This document shows positions 1 through 11,247 of a DNA stretch of 64,000 nt, one piece after another. Made by a program: the position numbers and the translations under genes. Each line of letters starts with the position of its first letter. Positions within the stretch are counted from its first letter, which is position 1. Origin of the DNA: Escallonia rubra. Its lineage: Eukaryota; Streptophyta; Magnoliopsida; Escalloniales; Escalloniaceae. The stretch lies in the NCBI GenBank assembly GCA_033065855.1, contig JAVXUO010002851.1:186001-250000 (forward strand), read 5' to 3'. Below the pieces are notes generated by a model that saw only the letters and a list, made by a program, of their open reading frames with translations, was not told the DNA's origin and searched no databases.

Positions 1-261
1 ATTTTTGCGGATGCACGCGAGTTGTCCAAGCTGTCCAAATCCGACTGCGTAAACCATTTGATAAAAAATACCACCACTGACAGCTGTTCCTGATTTCTTC
101 TTCCCTGGGCCAAAGCCTCCTGTTTCCCTTGTTCCTGTGTCTTTCTCTCTGCGCCAAAAGTCTCCTGTCTCCCTTGGTGGTCCGTCTCTCTCTCTCTGCA
201 TGTAAATATGTATGCAAGGAATTCATAAGAAAGTAGCCCAGGGAGCTGAAGAAGGAATTTT
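1..261 (+). promoter_or_regulatory. 5' flank and leader of the AIF-homologue gene
   Basis: This stretch precedes the start codon at 262 and holds several CT-rich runs (about 120-200) typical of plant 5' leaders. No clear TATA box can be placed. Three upstream ATGs lie close to the main start: an ATG followed at once by TAA (200-205), a six-codon reading frame (208-228), and a longer frame starting at 212 that runs past the main ATG in another frame and stops at 301. If transcription begins before 200 these would act as upstream open reading frames. The transcription start is not known from sequence alone. Confidence 0.45.
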
Positions 262-301
262 ATGGAGACCCATAAACGAGGAGGAAAGAAGGTGGTCGTG
301 A
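200..301 (+). promoter_or_regulatory. Cluster of upstream ATGs, including a minimal ATG-TAA
   Basis: Within 62 bp of the main start there are three upstream ATGs: ATGTAA at 200-205, a six-residue frame at 208-228, and a 29-residue frame at 212-301 that overlaps the main start out of frame. Such arrangements usually lower translation of the main frame, and a start-stop AUGUAA in the Arabidopsis NIP5;1 leader mediates boron-dependent control. Whether the leader of this gene includes them is not known. Confidence 0.35.
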
Positions 302-3300
302 TAGGGGGTGGAGTTGCTGGTTCCCTCATTGCCAAATCACTCCAATTCAACTCAGATCTTACTCTCATCGATCCGTAAGCTCCCACTTTCTTCCTTTTTT
401 ACCCTTTTATGATGGGATTATATCTTTTTTCTTACTTACATCACTCTTGTGCTTCCTTTCGAAAGAAGCACGATGCTAAATTGAAAATGGGTGGATTGCT
501 ATTAGTTAGCGTAAAACTCAATTTAATGAATGCTTGCCAACCTTCTGCTTATCCTTCTTTCCAATGGGTTTCGCAGGTCAAAGTACATACAACTTGAATT
601 AACTTATGTTCTTTAACTACGCTGATTGTAATTACTAGAAGATTCGAATTTATTATGTGAAAGACAATAGATTTTTGAAATTTGTTTTGTCATGTCCAAA
701 ATATGTTCATCACAAAAGCATATACAGCCCACAGGTGCAATCTAAGCCATCAAACCATGAAAAGGGCTCCAAGCATGCGAAGTGCAAAGTGCGTTAAAAG
801 CGGCAATCCGTTATGCCGGCGCGTCTGCGGTGCGCTGAAGACGTGAGCCCATGTCCACGCGCAATTTTGTTACTAAAACAATATAACCTCTCACATGGGT
901 AAAAAACTTCCAAGTACAACCGTGACTCCACATTACATATTGATATGGTTTCACGGTCTAATTATACCTAAGCAAATTAACACATGGACACATCTCAGAT
1001 CTTTAACTCCACACTGACGTGGACGGTGATTAACAACAACACAGTGAAGACAGCAAGTTGAACACGACCTCGGCGAGTCGACAGGATCAATAGCCATGGC
1101 AAGTTGCGGGAATGACGAGACGAGGAGCCGACAGGATCGAGTGCCTCTGTCAAACACAGGATCGATGGCCATGGTTAGTCGACGAGGAACGAAGACATGT
1201 CGTGTTGACGGATCATGGTGACGGTGAGTGGACTGAAGGACAACGATACGCGTCCATGGATCTCGGCCAGCTTTACCGAATCTCGAAAACGACGTCTAGC
1301 CGGCAACTGCTAATCTCAAGCACATCCCCCCTAGTTGCTCTTGCCCCGTCCATCACCATCATACGACCGTCGCTTATTGGGTAGGGGGAAGAGTTGCCTT
1401 CGGGATTTGCTGTCACTTTCAGATTGGGTGGAGCTAACGAGGATCTCATTGTTGACGTGGACGCTGATGAGGATGTCTAACTGGCAAATTGCTAAAATTT
1501 AATTGGGTGGTGATACCACGTCAGTGTTGATGACATGGTATCATTATTACAATGAAGTTTTTCTGCTCACATGGGGTTTTTTAAACCCATTTACTTCTCC
1601 TTTTCCAAGCAATGCAGGATTGCCACATTTTGACTCGTGAACTTCCTCTTATTTTCGAACTTTGAGATCTTCGATCTCCTAAACCATTTGGTGAAATGGT
1701 GTGATTCTTGTTGGTCCTTGTACCTTGTAGTTTATACTCTGAAATCCAAGTCCAATCAATTACTGAAAAATTCTGAACACCAAACGACCATTTGCTTGTT
1801 TGTCTTGTGCTGGAAAAAAGGGTTAAAATCATCTCAATGAGTTTCTCGTGCACTTTTGGTAAAACACGAGTATGACTTCTTTTATCATACCTCATGTTAT
1901 GGGCATGTAGAGGGCATGTAGACTATGCTCCCTCAGTAGTGTGAAACTTTTTTTCATGATAAGTAAATAATTATACTTTAAATGCCAAGGCAAACCCATA
2001 TACACTAAAGAGAACTATCAATAAGCTATACAACCAGTAAAGTTGCCTACAAAGCCCAGAAAAGCATCAAAGGGGCTATACACTCATGTTCAGACCACAA
2101 AAATTAAATATTCCGGCAGAGGACTTAATCTCCAACATAGACATCTCCTTTGATTCAAAAGTTCTATTGTTCAGGGTAGTCATATGTCATTGAACAATCT
2201 TACTAACCACAAAGCAGATGTACGACCGACTTAGGCATAACCCATGATACCCCAAAAAATGAAAAAGCCTTGTCCCAAATAAATTTGGCCACTTGGCATT
2301 GAACTAAAAAGATGTTACACGATCTCCACATTATTGTAGATCTCCTGGCGCTTCCGCAAATTGTGACCCGTTAGCACACCAATTAATGCTGCTTCCAGTG
2401 AAAAGGCACACTTGGAGTGGAACCTAAGCCTGCCAAACAGCCTTCCAAGGGGAAGGGAGGATATTAGCTGCAGTCATCAGTTCATAGTAGATCTCAGCGA
2501 GAAAAGACCTGCAGAACTGCCTAATCATACCACCTTATACTCTGATCCTATGTCACACTTGCCCGAGTATCGGCAATTTAGGAAAACAGTCACCTTATTA
2601 ATTTCCCAGTCTCAAAAGTTTCTATGGTACATCGGGTTCCACAAAGCCATGCTTCCACAAAGCCATGCTTCCACTTAATGTTAGAACACTTCTTCTTGTT
2701 ATTATTTATTCTACTATATGTAGATCATTAGGCAACTTTGGACATTAAAGTTAAAGATTTGTAGACCTCCAACTATCAAACTTGGGTTGTTTTTTATTAT
2801 TCAGCTACTTCTCTCGTTTTAAGTTCTACAATTAAGTTGTAGACCAATGGCATTTCATGAAAATGATGGTTGCTAAATTTGCACACAACTGGTTGATCAA
2901 GAATTGATTTAAATGCTCACCTTGGTGACACAGAGAGCATGTTCTTTATATCAGAAAATTTAGGAAGGTCTGCAACATATTGCTGAAGCTTGATGATGTT
3001 TGATTGTCTATGCTGGTGTACTATCAATAGCTGCATTCAAAGGCCAAACCTCTGCAACCTTAACCCATAGCGAAATCTCTGTCCATAAGAGTACGGTTTG
3101 GCTTCCCCTCCGGAGCCTTCATATGCTCAAATCTCTCTCATTTATGAAGACCAGTATCTCCACCAAAAATAAGTTGGCTGGAGGCAATTTTTCTTATGGA
3201 TAAGACCTGCTGTTGAAAAGCCATCGATAGTCATACTTCAGGGGCACTTAAATTCACGTTACTCTTGGCCTAGGCCTGTGGTGTCACATCCCTAGTGAAT

Positions 3301-6300
3301 TTGGATCCTTTCATGTATGGCAAATATTTGTTCCAAAACAAGCCCATTGTTTCCGAGGGTTTATTCCAGTCGAATTTAACTTGGGCAAAAAGGTAAAAGT
3401 ATATGGCCTTTGGATCATCCACCCCTTAGAACCTAGAAGATTTCGTCCCATATTAAATGCCTCATTTGCTTAGGGCTAGGACATGATCCCCAATCCAAAA
3501 AGGTCTAGTACTAGAGCGATGAGATACCAGAGAATTAGATGTTAAACTGCCATAGATCTGGTAGAGAAAGAGCGGACCTGCAAAAAAGTGTTTTGAGGCC
3601 TGAAAAGGACAGCATTGCTCACTTTTTGTTTTGGGGATTAGTCAACAAACAAAGCTGTCAAATATGCTAGTGACTATATACATTGGTCCTCGAAAGCGAT
3701 GATAGGGGCAAAAAGACGTAAAAAGAATTGGAGAGGATCAGAAATAATCAATAGCCAAGCCGAGCTGTAGGCAAAATCTCAAGCACAATACCAAGAAGGA
3801 TACACGTGCAGATGTATGGTTTTTCTTTTTGACAGTTAATATATAGGCAAATAATAAAGTCGTAACTTGAAATTGATAAACGACAACAGGCTTCCCAAAG
3901 CAACCTACTTGAACACGTATAAATTTATTTATAGTTATCAGGGGCAGCACCAAAGAGTTATTAGAAGTTATCTAGGGGAAAGGACACTGAAGCAAGTTCA
4001 AAGCCAGCAGAGGGCCAACAGGCATGGGATGCATAAGTACACTAGACTTTGGGTTATCTCTGCCCTTTGGTGCAAGTTGGTCATCACATCCAGTTTCTTG
4101 CGCGTAACATGCTTACTCTGCAGAACTACTGTCACCCTACGTAATGCTTCATGTAAGAGCGAGGCTGATGTGGGGGTTGTGGCTGTTAGCTACATTCTTG
4201 GGGTCTTCAAATTGCTGAAAGTGTCAGTGTCGGACTATCTTATGTATCACAGTTTATAGCTTTATTCTAAATATGTTCTGGTTCAATTTACATTTTAAGC
4301 ACTGTATGTGACATAATCAATAAATTCTTGAAATACGTGGTGGTGAACAGCCTTAAGTGGCGCCTTTGGTAACAGGAAAGCATGCACTTCCTGTTCCCTA
4401 GTTAGGGAAAGGCCTATCGTCTCTCCTCTTTCTATGGACAAACTTTCATATGTTGTTGGCTAAACTCGAGGGTTTCGGAGCTCTTCATCAATTTAGGTCA
4501 TAAATTGCTTACTTCTTTGTCTGTCCAATGCTTACTAAATGAATGACATGCAATTTTGCCTGCAATTGCTTCATTCTTTCCTGTACTGGATGTTTTTCCT
4601 TTGAAAACGTGTTTACCTTCATCCTTACTGTGATCATCGCGAGTATCTTTTTCTTTTGAAGAAGGCGATGGCTATATTCATTAAAAAATTTACATCCAAT
4701 GCTTCCTGATAAGAGTACCGTTTTTGTTTAATTCTATACCTGTACTCGGTCTGATATTACATTGAAACTGTAAGCAGGAAGGAGTACTATGAGATCCCAT
4801 GGGCAAACTTAAGAGCAATGGTGGAGCCTTCATTTGCAGAGAGATCACTGATTCATCACAAGGATTACCTCAGTAATGGCCGTCTCATGTTTTCCGGTGC
4901 TATTAACATCAGCAACTCGGAAGTCCTGACTGCTGATGGCCACTCGGTTGCCTACGACTATCTTGTCATTGCCACTGGTCACAATGATCCTATTCCACGT
5001 ACCAAAACTGAGAGACTGAAGCAATACCAAGCAGGTAACAGTGCATAAGAGAGTCAATTACTTTCCTCATTCTCACGAACTACATATGTGAGCTGTTGAA
5101 GACTGCGAGAATTGGAAAATCAAGCATTGTTGTGGGTGATGTTAAGTTTTTAGAATTAATTCTAATAGATACTTGTTTCTATGTTGAGATTTGAACAAGA
5201 AAATTGGGAGCCCATGTTTGATATTCAACAAGTTCAAGTTAATCACAAAACAATTTGGTTATCATTCGAGTAAAAATTTTGACAGTGAGGAAACTTATTC
5301 TAATAGGAATAGGAATTTTGGCAGGACTTGTTTGTAGCACATTAAAAGGAGAACCCCCTATAGAAAGAAAAGGGAGAATATTTCATCCTGCTGTAATATT
5401 ATTCTCTGCTTGAACGTAATACAATGTCTTTCCATGGCAGAAAATGAGAAAATAAAATCTGCTTCTTCCATTTTGATTGTTGGGGGTGGACCTACTGGTG
5501 TTGAACTGGCTGGCGAAATTGCTTTTGATTTCCCTGAGAAGAGGGTTACTCTGGTGCATAATGGACCCAGGTTACTGGAATTCCTTGGTCCAAAAGCTTC
5601 CAACAAGACTCTGAATTGGTTGAAGTCACGGAAAGTGGAAGTGAAGTTGGACCAGAGAGTCAATTTGAAGGATATTTCAGAAGGAAACAAAACATATCTA
5701 ACTTCAGCTGGAGAAACAATCAAAGCAGATTGCCATTTCCTGTGCACCGGGAAACCACTGGGTTCTGCATGGCTGAGAGAAACTGTATTGAAGGATAGTT
5801 TGGATGATTTTGGAATGTTGAAGGTTGACGAGAACCTGAGAGTCAAGGGTCGCAGGAATATCTTTGCGATTGGAGATATTACAGATGTTAAGGTGAGTTT
5901 TGACTTTCCCCCATTTTTAAAATCTCATTCATTTAGTTTGTTGCATAGAGATAAGAGATGTAGCCCCTCACTGATGTATACATGATATCTGAGATTACTT
6001 TTGACTCTAGTAAAAAAATAGAAGATAACTTCTGATGTACTTTGGAGGATCCTTAAAATGGATTTTTCCTGTAAAGGTTTTGATTAACTTCAAGTTACAT
6101 AATTCCTCAACATTGGTTACAATAATTTTCTGATTGTTAACAGGAAAATCCAATTTAAGCTAGACGAGTTAAGCGGTAGTTAAGAATTTATAAGAGTACT
6201 ATATGGGACTCGTCACTTTGTGGCAGCAATCTTCCTTTATGATTGTAAACAAGATAAAAAACGGTAGACGATTCCGCAAGGCTGAATTGGCGGTCCATTG

Positions 6301-7205
6301 GCCTGTTTTAGTACAAGGTGCGGTGATTAGCCAAGTTCCCGAGGTGAACATAATAACAATAAGGTAATGATCCGGATCCCCTGCTGTAACCATGGGTTAC
6401 AGCAGGGGTGCTGTCCCCATTGCTGAGAGAGAGGGAGGAGAGAGAGAGGGGGATCCAAACCATGGTTACTCTCTCTCTTCCCTCTCTCTCAGCAATATGG
6501 ACAGCACCCCTGCTGTAACCCATGGTTACAGCAGGGGATCCAAATCCGTCATCTGAACACCTTGAGGTTGTTTCATATATTCGTAACAAAGGAAAATGTT
6601 GGTTTATGTTGCAAGGGATAATTCGAAAAGAATTTGGTTTAGTTAGTGCTTTAACATGACAGTGGGCATTGAAGACTTGTGAAAGTAAACTCAAAAGATA
6701 GGGTTCTTATGTTATCCTAGAGACTTCGATCAAGTGGGTGGCATCAAACAGTTTCGGTCATGATTTTTGTAATAGTTCCGGTATAGATTTTTGTTTGCAA
6801 AATCTGAATATTGGACTCTCCTTAATTAGTTAATTGATATCTAGTTTTTCCGATAATTACCTCCAAAAGAATCTCATAATTCTTCACCAATCTAATATCC
6901 GATACGTGTATGAAAAATGATTGCCACAACAGGAAATAAAGCAAGGATATTTGGCACAAAAGCATGCTTTAGTCGCTGCAAAGAACATAAAATTGTTGTT
7001 GAGTGGAGGAAACGAAAGCAAAATGGCTACTTACGAGACTTCTTCAATAAAAGCTATTGTTTCACTGGGGAGACAAGATGCAGTGGCTCAGTTTCCTTTC
7101 ACAACGATGATCGGACTAATCCCTGGATTAATCAAGTCCAAAGATTTATTTGTGGGAAAAACAAGGAAGACGATGGGTCTTGACCCTCATATCGTACATT
7201 CTTGA
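262..7205 (+). CDS. FAD/NAD(P)-dependent oxidoreductase, apoptosis-inducing factor homologue (AIFM2/FSP1-like)
   Basis: The coding exons are 262-374, 4778-5034, 5441-5892 and 6933-7205. They join in frame (phases 2, 1, 0) with GT-AG introns and give a 364-residue protein, close to the usual 360-380 of plant AIF homologues. Residues about 10-26 form an FAD-binding Rossmann motif (VVVIGGGVAGSLIAKSL). A second glycine-rich dinucleotide motif, ILIVGGGPTGVELAGEI, lies near residue 135. The conserved FAIGDITDVK segment near residue 265-274 is the second FAD-contact motif of this family. Exon 4 encodes the C-terminal LAQKHALVAAKNI helix. There is no obvious membrane segment. Animal relatives (AIFM2/FSP1) reduce quinones with NAD(P)H; the plant substrate is not shown by the sequence. 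Intron 1 is unusually long (4403 bp) because of transposon insertion. The start was chosen because it places the Rossmann motif at the N-terminus as in the family. Family assignment is firm; exact function is inference. Confidence 0.92.
1940..2700 (-). mobile_element. Decayed LINE 3' end with zinc-binding RT tail (zf-RVT), in intron 1
   Basis: Read on the minus strand, 2480-2100 gives recognisable pieces of the zinc-binding region found at the C-terminus of plant LINE reverse transcriptases: PWKAVW, then words matching the VPLxVCLFTWEAAL and LTGHNLRKRQ pattern, then a stretch resembling the LFxHCxVAKxIWDKAFSFFGVSWVMP block, and finally NRTFESKEMSMLEIKSS. The pieces lie in different frames with stops, so the copy is dead. 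A short T run at about 1944 (an A run on the element strand) is consistent with a LINE 3' tail. It lies antisense inside intron 1 of the oxidoreductase gene. How far the element extends beyond 2700 towards 3950 is unclear. Confidence 0.6.
2639..2673. repeat. Short tandem duplication, 16 bp unit
   Basis: The unit CCACAAAGCCATGCTT occurs twice head to tail, followed by a partial third copy. It sits in intron 1 at the edge of the LINE-like segment and looks like a local slippage duplication. Confidence 0.7.
2700..4777. other. Remainder of intron 1, unassigned
   Basis: Open frames here are short and none matches a family I recognise. Parts of 3000-3700 read on the minus strand have coding-like composition and may be further LINE sequence, but no domain can be named. 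The intron ends with a normal acceptor (TAAGCAG) before the exon at 4778. The first part of the intron (375-1940) likewise holds no recognised gene; a 12 bp inverted repeat lies near 1513-1543. Confidence 0.4.
6374..6541. repeat. 168 bp near-perfect hairpin in intron 3 (MITE-like foldback)
   Basis: Two arms of about 73 nt are inverted copies of each other with only a few mismatches, separated by a short loop near 6450-6467. The ends are GGATCCCCTGCTGTAAC and its complement. Each arm also contains its own smaller palindrome centred on CCATGG (GTAACC-ATGG-GTTAC), so the transcript could form a cruciform-like fold. GA-rich sequence fills the inner arm. It lies in the sense intron of the oxidoreductase gene. 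It could be a foldback MITE or a hairpin precursor of small RNAs. No clear target duplication is visible. Confidence 0.75.
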
Positions 7206-8255
7206 GGCATTTACTCAATACTTCCTCCTTTGTTCATGTTGCTGCGGGTCCACTGCATATGTGCAATTAAATATTTGAGATTTGTAGATCATGTAACTAC
7301 TAGTAGTTAGCTGCTACATTCTTCAACCTTTGGTGTGTTCTGCATATAACTTTACAATGATGGTATGACCATCTCTTTTGCTGTCAACGAAGAATTTAGT
7401 GAGAATATATCTTCTGTTTAAGATGCTGCTTTCTTGAACTGCATGTATAGAGCTGGAATTTTGATAAGAACACTTGACATTGGGTTACAGTTACGTTTCT
7501 GAGTATCTCCAACACCTACCTAGTTGCTTTCCAGATTATCCAAGCTGTAGGTGCTCCGTTTGATTACCATATCTCTGTTTTCAATTTTTTTTCCTAACTC
7601 TTCGCGATTATATCACTAGAATCCACCCTACTGGTTTTCGTGTATAAATGTAATGGTATTCAAACAGTGTACATGGAGGAGTTTTCATATCATTTAAAGT
7701 GGTATTCAGATAACTTTCATTATTTTCGTGATTCTGAAAATAAAATCCAAACAAGTTCACAGCTGTTGAAATGCATGGTTCTTAAATTTTCAGTAACATG
7801 AAAATGAAAACAAAGGAATTGCTAACCAGTCGGGAGTTCAGCGTGAAGAAAAGCGCTTGCGTTGGGTATAAAAAGCGTTTGGTTAAAGCACAAACCTACT
7901 TTTGGATTACAGGAATGCAGAGTCATAATTGCACTGGGTCGAGTTTCAAATCTGCTTCAATTCTGCTTCAATTCTGGTGCTGTCAAACTCTTAAGCACTT
8001 CCTTAGTTCCTCAAGTGCAGAAGTAAATCAAGAAGCCCAAAACGTGCACTTTATAGTTTTCGTCTCTCAGAAGACATTTGGGCCTGTACTACTTCGGGTG
8101 CAACTTAAACGGATTGGGTTGGATTTCAACTGCCCAAGAAAACCCAACCTTTTAAAAGTCCATCTCAACTTGACTCAACAACCCAGCCCAACCCAAGTAA
8201 AAAAGCTACGGGTTGGGTTCTAACCCAACACAACCCAACGCGACTAACATTTTTA
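7206..8255. other. 3' UTR of oxidoreductase gene and intergenic DNA with CCCAACC-rich patch
   Basis: The 3' UTR probably covers the first few hundred bases; no single poly(A) signal stands out. From about 8090 to 8240 the sequence is dominated by repeats of GGGTTGGGTT and its complement CCCAACCC, a pattern common in plant non-autonomous DNA elements. A frame at 7798-8223 is not recognised and overlaps this repeat, so it is not called as a gene. Confidence 0.4.
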
Positions 8256-9201
8256 GAGTCTGTTTGAAATCACTCAGTTTTGGTTTTCAGTTTCTAAAAA
8301 AACGAAAACCAAAACCAAGTTTAGTTTCTGTTTTTTACAAAAACAAATGGGTGTTTGATTATGCAGTTTTTATTTTGAATTTTTTCTTTACCATTTTTTT
8401 CTTAATTTTTCCACCAACCATTTTTCTCCAACAGATTCCCAGAACTCCCCAAAACACTACCATTGGTGGGTGGCACCACCACCATCCAATTCGCAGCACC
8501 ACCACCATAATCAAATGTGATGGTCGTGGGATGGTGACAGTATGGCAAATTGTGGATTGTGCGACAGTGCTGATGTTGCGGCATTGCTTGAGGTCTCATT
8601 GATTGTCCATGGCAGTGGGGGTGGAGATAGTGGGTTGAGGTCTGATTCATTGTAGAAGACGTGGGTTGACGACGGTGGGCCAGATACGTGGGTGGCGATG
8701 ACGGTAGGGTGGCGGTGCTGGGGCAGATCTGTGAGTGGTCGTGGCGAGAGTGTGGCGGTGGTGTGGCAGACCCGTTGTTGTCGAAGGCGTGGGTTGGGAA
8801 CAGGGGGCCAGATCCGTGGGTGGCGGCGATGGTAGGGTGGTGGTGCTGGGGCAGATCTGTGGGTGGCAGTGGCGAGAGTGTGGCGGTGGTGTGGCAGACC
8901 CGTGGTTGTTGATGGCGATAGGGGTAGATTCGTGGGTCACCGCGGCGATAGGGTGACGACGGGGCAGATTTGGTCGATGGAAGGAAGTGTCTGGTGGTGT
9001 TGGAGCTATGTGTGTGAGGGTTTTCTTAAAATGATACTCATTTTTTTGCTTCTAACAAAGTTTGAAGATTGGATCTCAAAACAAAAATTAAAACTGGAAA
9101 CCCAAAACTCCAAAATGAAGTTTTAAAAAACAACGTTGTTCTAAAAACTGGTTTTCAAAGCTGAAGGAAAAAAAAATTTGAAAACAGTCTGTTAAACGAG
9201 T
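8256..9201. mobile_element. Possible non-autonomous TIR element with GC-rich core
   Basis: The left edge begins AGTCTGTTTGAAATC followed by CAGTTTTGGTTTTCAG. The right edge, read in reverse, gives AGACTGTTTTCAAAT followed by CAGCTTTGAAAACCAG. The flanks are AT-rich, while the core (8430-8990) is strongly GC-rich and contains a tandem duplication. This is the layout of a non-autonomous DNA element with acquired sequence. Target duplications could not be placed, so the call is tentative. Confidence 0.4.
8661..8916. repeat. Tandem duplication, 128 bp unit
   Basis: The segment from GTGGGTTG at 8661 repeats at 8789 with few differences. Each unit includes a GGGCCAGAT(A/C)CGTGGGTGG block, a GGTGCTGGGGCAGATCTGTG block and a GGCGAGAGTGTGGCGGTGG block. 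The several overlapping GC-rich open frames here result from this repeat and are not genes. Confidence 0.85.
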
Positions 9202-10001
9202 TTTTTTTTCTCTAGTTTACGAAAGTGGAGGGAAAAAAAACGTTGTCTAACGCTATCTTAGTCTTTTGCCTTTCATTTGTGAATGAATAATTTTCTTTAA
9301 CGCGTTTTATCATCAAAAAACTAACATGGCTCTCATTTGACTTATTAATACTACTTTAATCTTTGATAAACGAAAAGTTTCATAAGCTATAACACCTAAT
9401 ACCGAAGATCTCTACCTATTTCAACTCATCCATGTCTTTACACAACATGAGAAGTAAAAAAATTATTAACAAAATGTTCTAATATTATGAAAGCAGAAGT
9501 AAAATCCCAAGCCACTTTTGTGAAGACGCCAAACTTTGCAAATCTGTAGTCTTTGACCTAGTTGATCTCTTTCTTTGCCGACAACAGCGGATCTGGACTC
9601 TTCAGTTCCATTTGTAAAGATGGATAGACCTGCTTACAAAGAAAGTTAGCTAATGAAGCATGGGGACCGGACTACCAATGAAAAACTCTCCTTGGCCTTT
9701 CTAGTTTCTGCATATGGACCGGACCGGACCGGACCAGCCTCTCTCATTTTTCTTATCTGCATCTGTATGTAATAAATGGAGTACAAGCGAGCAACCCTTT
9801 TCTCTCCATTCTCTCTCTAGTCTCCACAGTGATCCAGACCCACATGCATACATTGCATAAACACACAGAAAGCAAAGCAATCCCAGTTTTCCATATGTTC
9901 ATCTCGTGCTCCAAAAACGCATATAATCACACTTGTTAAGGTGCAAATACTACTCTCTCCTCCTCCATATCAAGCAATGTCCTCTCCCATCTATCAAGAT
10001 G
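9202..10001. other. Intergenic, no gene seen
   Basis: AT-rich intergenic DNA. A short array of GGACC repeats lies at about 9716-9737. CT-rich sequence at 9800-9830 and 9950-9990 resembles a plant leader, but no coding exon follows on either strand. Confidence 0.5.
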
Positions 10002-10009
10002 AGTCAGTG

Positions 10010-11239
10010 CAGGGGCGGAACTACGCTTGTACGAGGGGGGCTATATTTTGAAAAATAAAAAAATATATATATATATAGTGTTTTTTTTCATTTTCCACTT
10101 TTCCTTTCTCTCTCTTTCTCTCTCCTCTTCTCTCGGCCGACTCATAGTCACAGTCACCGGAGTGCCGGACAGTCGGACACGGGACACCGGTCGTCGGTCG
10201 CCGTGACGCCGTCGCCGTGACGCCGGCATCTCTCCTCCAGTCATCCTCTCTCGGCTCTCTCAGCCACCGCAGCTCACCGCCCGCACGCCGGCTGCCGGCA
10301 CCACCTACCGACCCACGGCCACCGGTCGTCGTCTTAGCTGGGCTCTCATCAGTTGGTCGCCGTCCGTCCTTCGATTCCGAAGCGCGAAGTCGGCGAAGGC
10401 CCTCCTCAGTCCGGCGGTCCCCACCCCAACTCCGGCCAGTCCCTACCCAACTCCGGTGACTCCGGCCAGAACAGATCTGGGCGGCAGATCTAGCTTAGAT
10501 CTACTGTCTACGAGCCGGCGCACGAACCGAGGAAGTTCCGCCACTGCCGTTCGGCGGTCACGGCGCTTGAACAATTTGATTAACATTGCGACAACGACGC
10601 CGTTCTGATTTCTGAGGACCGAGGTCAGTGTGCATTTTGAACAATTTCTTTTGCTATTGAGAATTGATTATTTGATTAATAATTTTAGGTTGTTAGTTGT
10701 GTATTTGATAATTTAGATTACTAATTGATGCTTTATGGATGTTAATCGTGCATTGAGCACTAAGATTTGAGATTGTTGATGGAGGATGGGACCCAATTGG
10801 ATTTTTATCGCATTTGAGCATTGATTATTTGATTGATAAATTTAGGTTGTGTTAATTGTGCATTTAAAAATTGAGATTATTTTCATGCTGATTATATGTT
10901 GTTAATTGTGCATTGAGCATTTGAGAATTGAGATGGTTGATGGAGGATGAGACCCAATTGGATTGAGATGTCGGGTATGTGATTTAGTTGAATGGTGGAG
11001 TGAAATTAAATTAATTAAGTTAACGCGATAATAAAACATATTATAACAATCCATTCGATATATTTTTAATTGTGTGCTATTTTACTTATAAAAATATTTA
11101 ATTAAGTTAACGCGATAATAAAACATATTATAACAATCCATTAAGTTAATTTAGTTGTGTGCTATTTTACTTATAAAAATATTTATCTCCTTCGATATAT
11201 TTTTAGCCCCCCTGAGATAAAATCCTGGTTCTGCCACTG
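10010..11239. mobile_element. Complete non-autonomous hAT element, 8 bp TSD
   Basis: The element is bounded by AGTCAGTG at 10002-10009 and again at 11240-11247, the 8 bp duplication expected of hAT transposons. The terminal inverted repeats are CAGGGGCGGAACTAC at the left and CAGTGGCAGAACCAGG (read inward) at the right, each followed by a matching AGGGGGGCTA block. The 1230 bp interior has no transposase. It holds a GC-rich segment (about 10125-10560, CCGG/CCG-rich, gene-like composition) followed by an AT-rich half with an 87 bp tandem duplication. The GC-rich part may be captured host sequence. Confidence 0.88.
11014..11187. repeat. Tandem duplication of 87 bp inside the hAT element
   Basis: The block beginning ATTAAGTTAACGCGATAATA at 11014 recurs at 11101. 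Both copies continue through ACATATTATAACAATCCATT and TGTGTGCTATTTTACTTATA. Confidence 0.85.
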
Positions 11240-11247
11240 AGTCAGTG

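Noticed and set aside
3867-4259. A 130-codon plus-strand frame in intron 1
   Set aside because: It has no motif and lies within the intron of a supported gene; probably chance or decayed transposon sequence.
8647-9126. Several overlapping GC-rich frames on both strands
   Set aside because: They result from a GC-rich tandem duplication of 128 bp.
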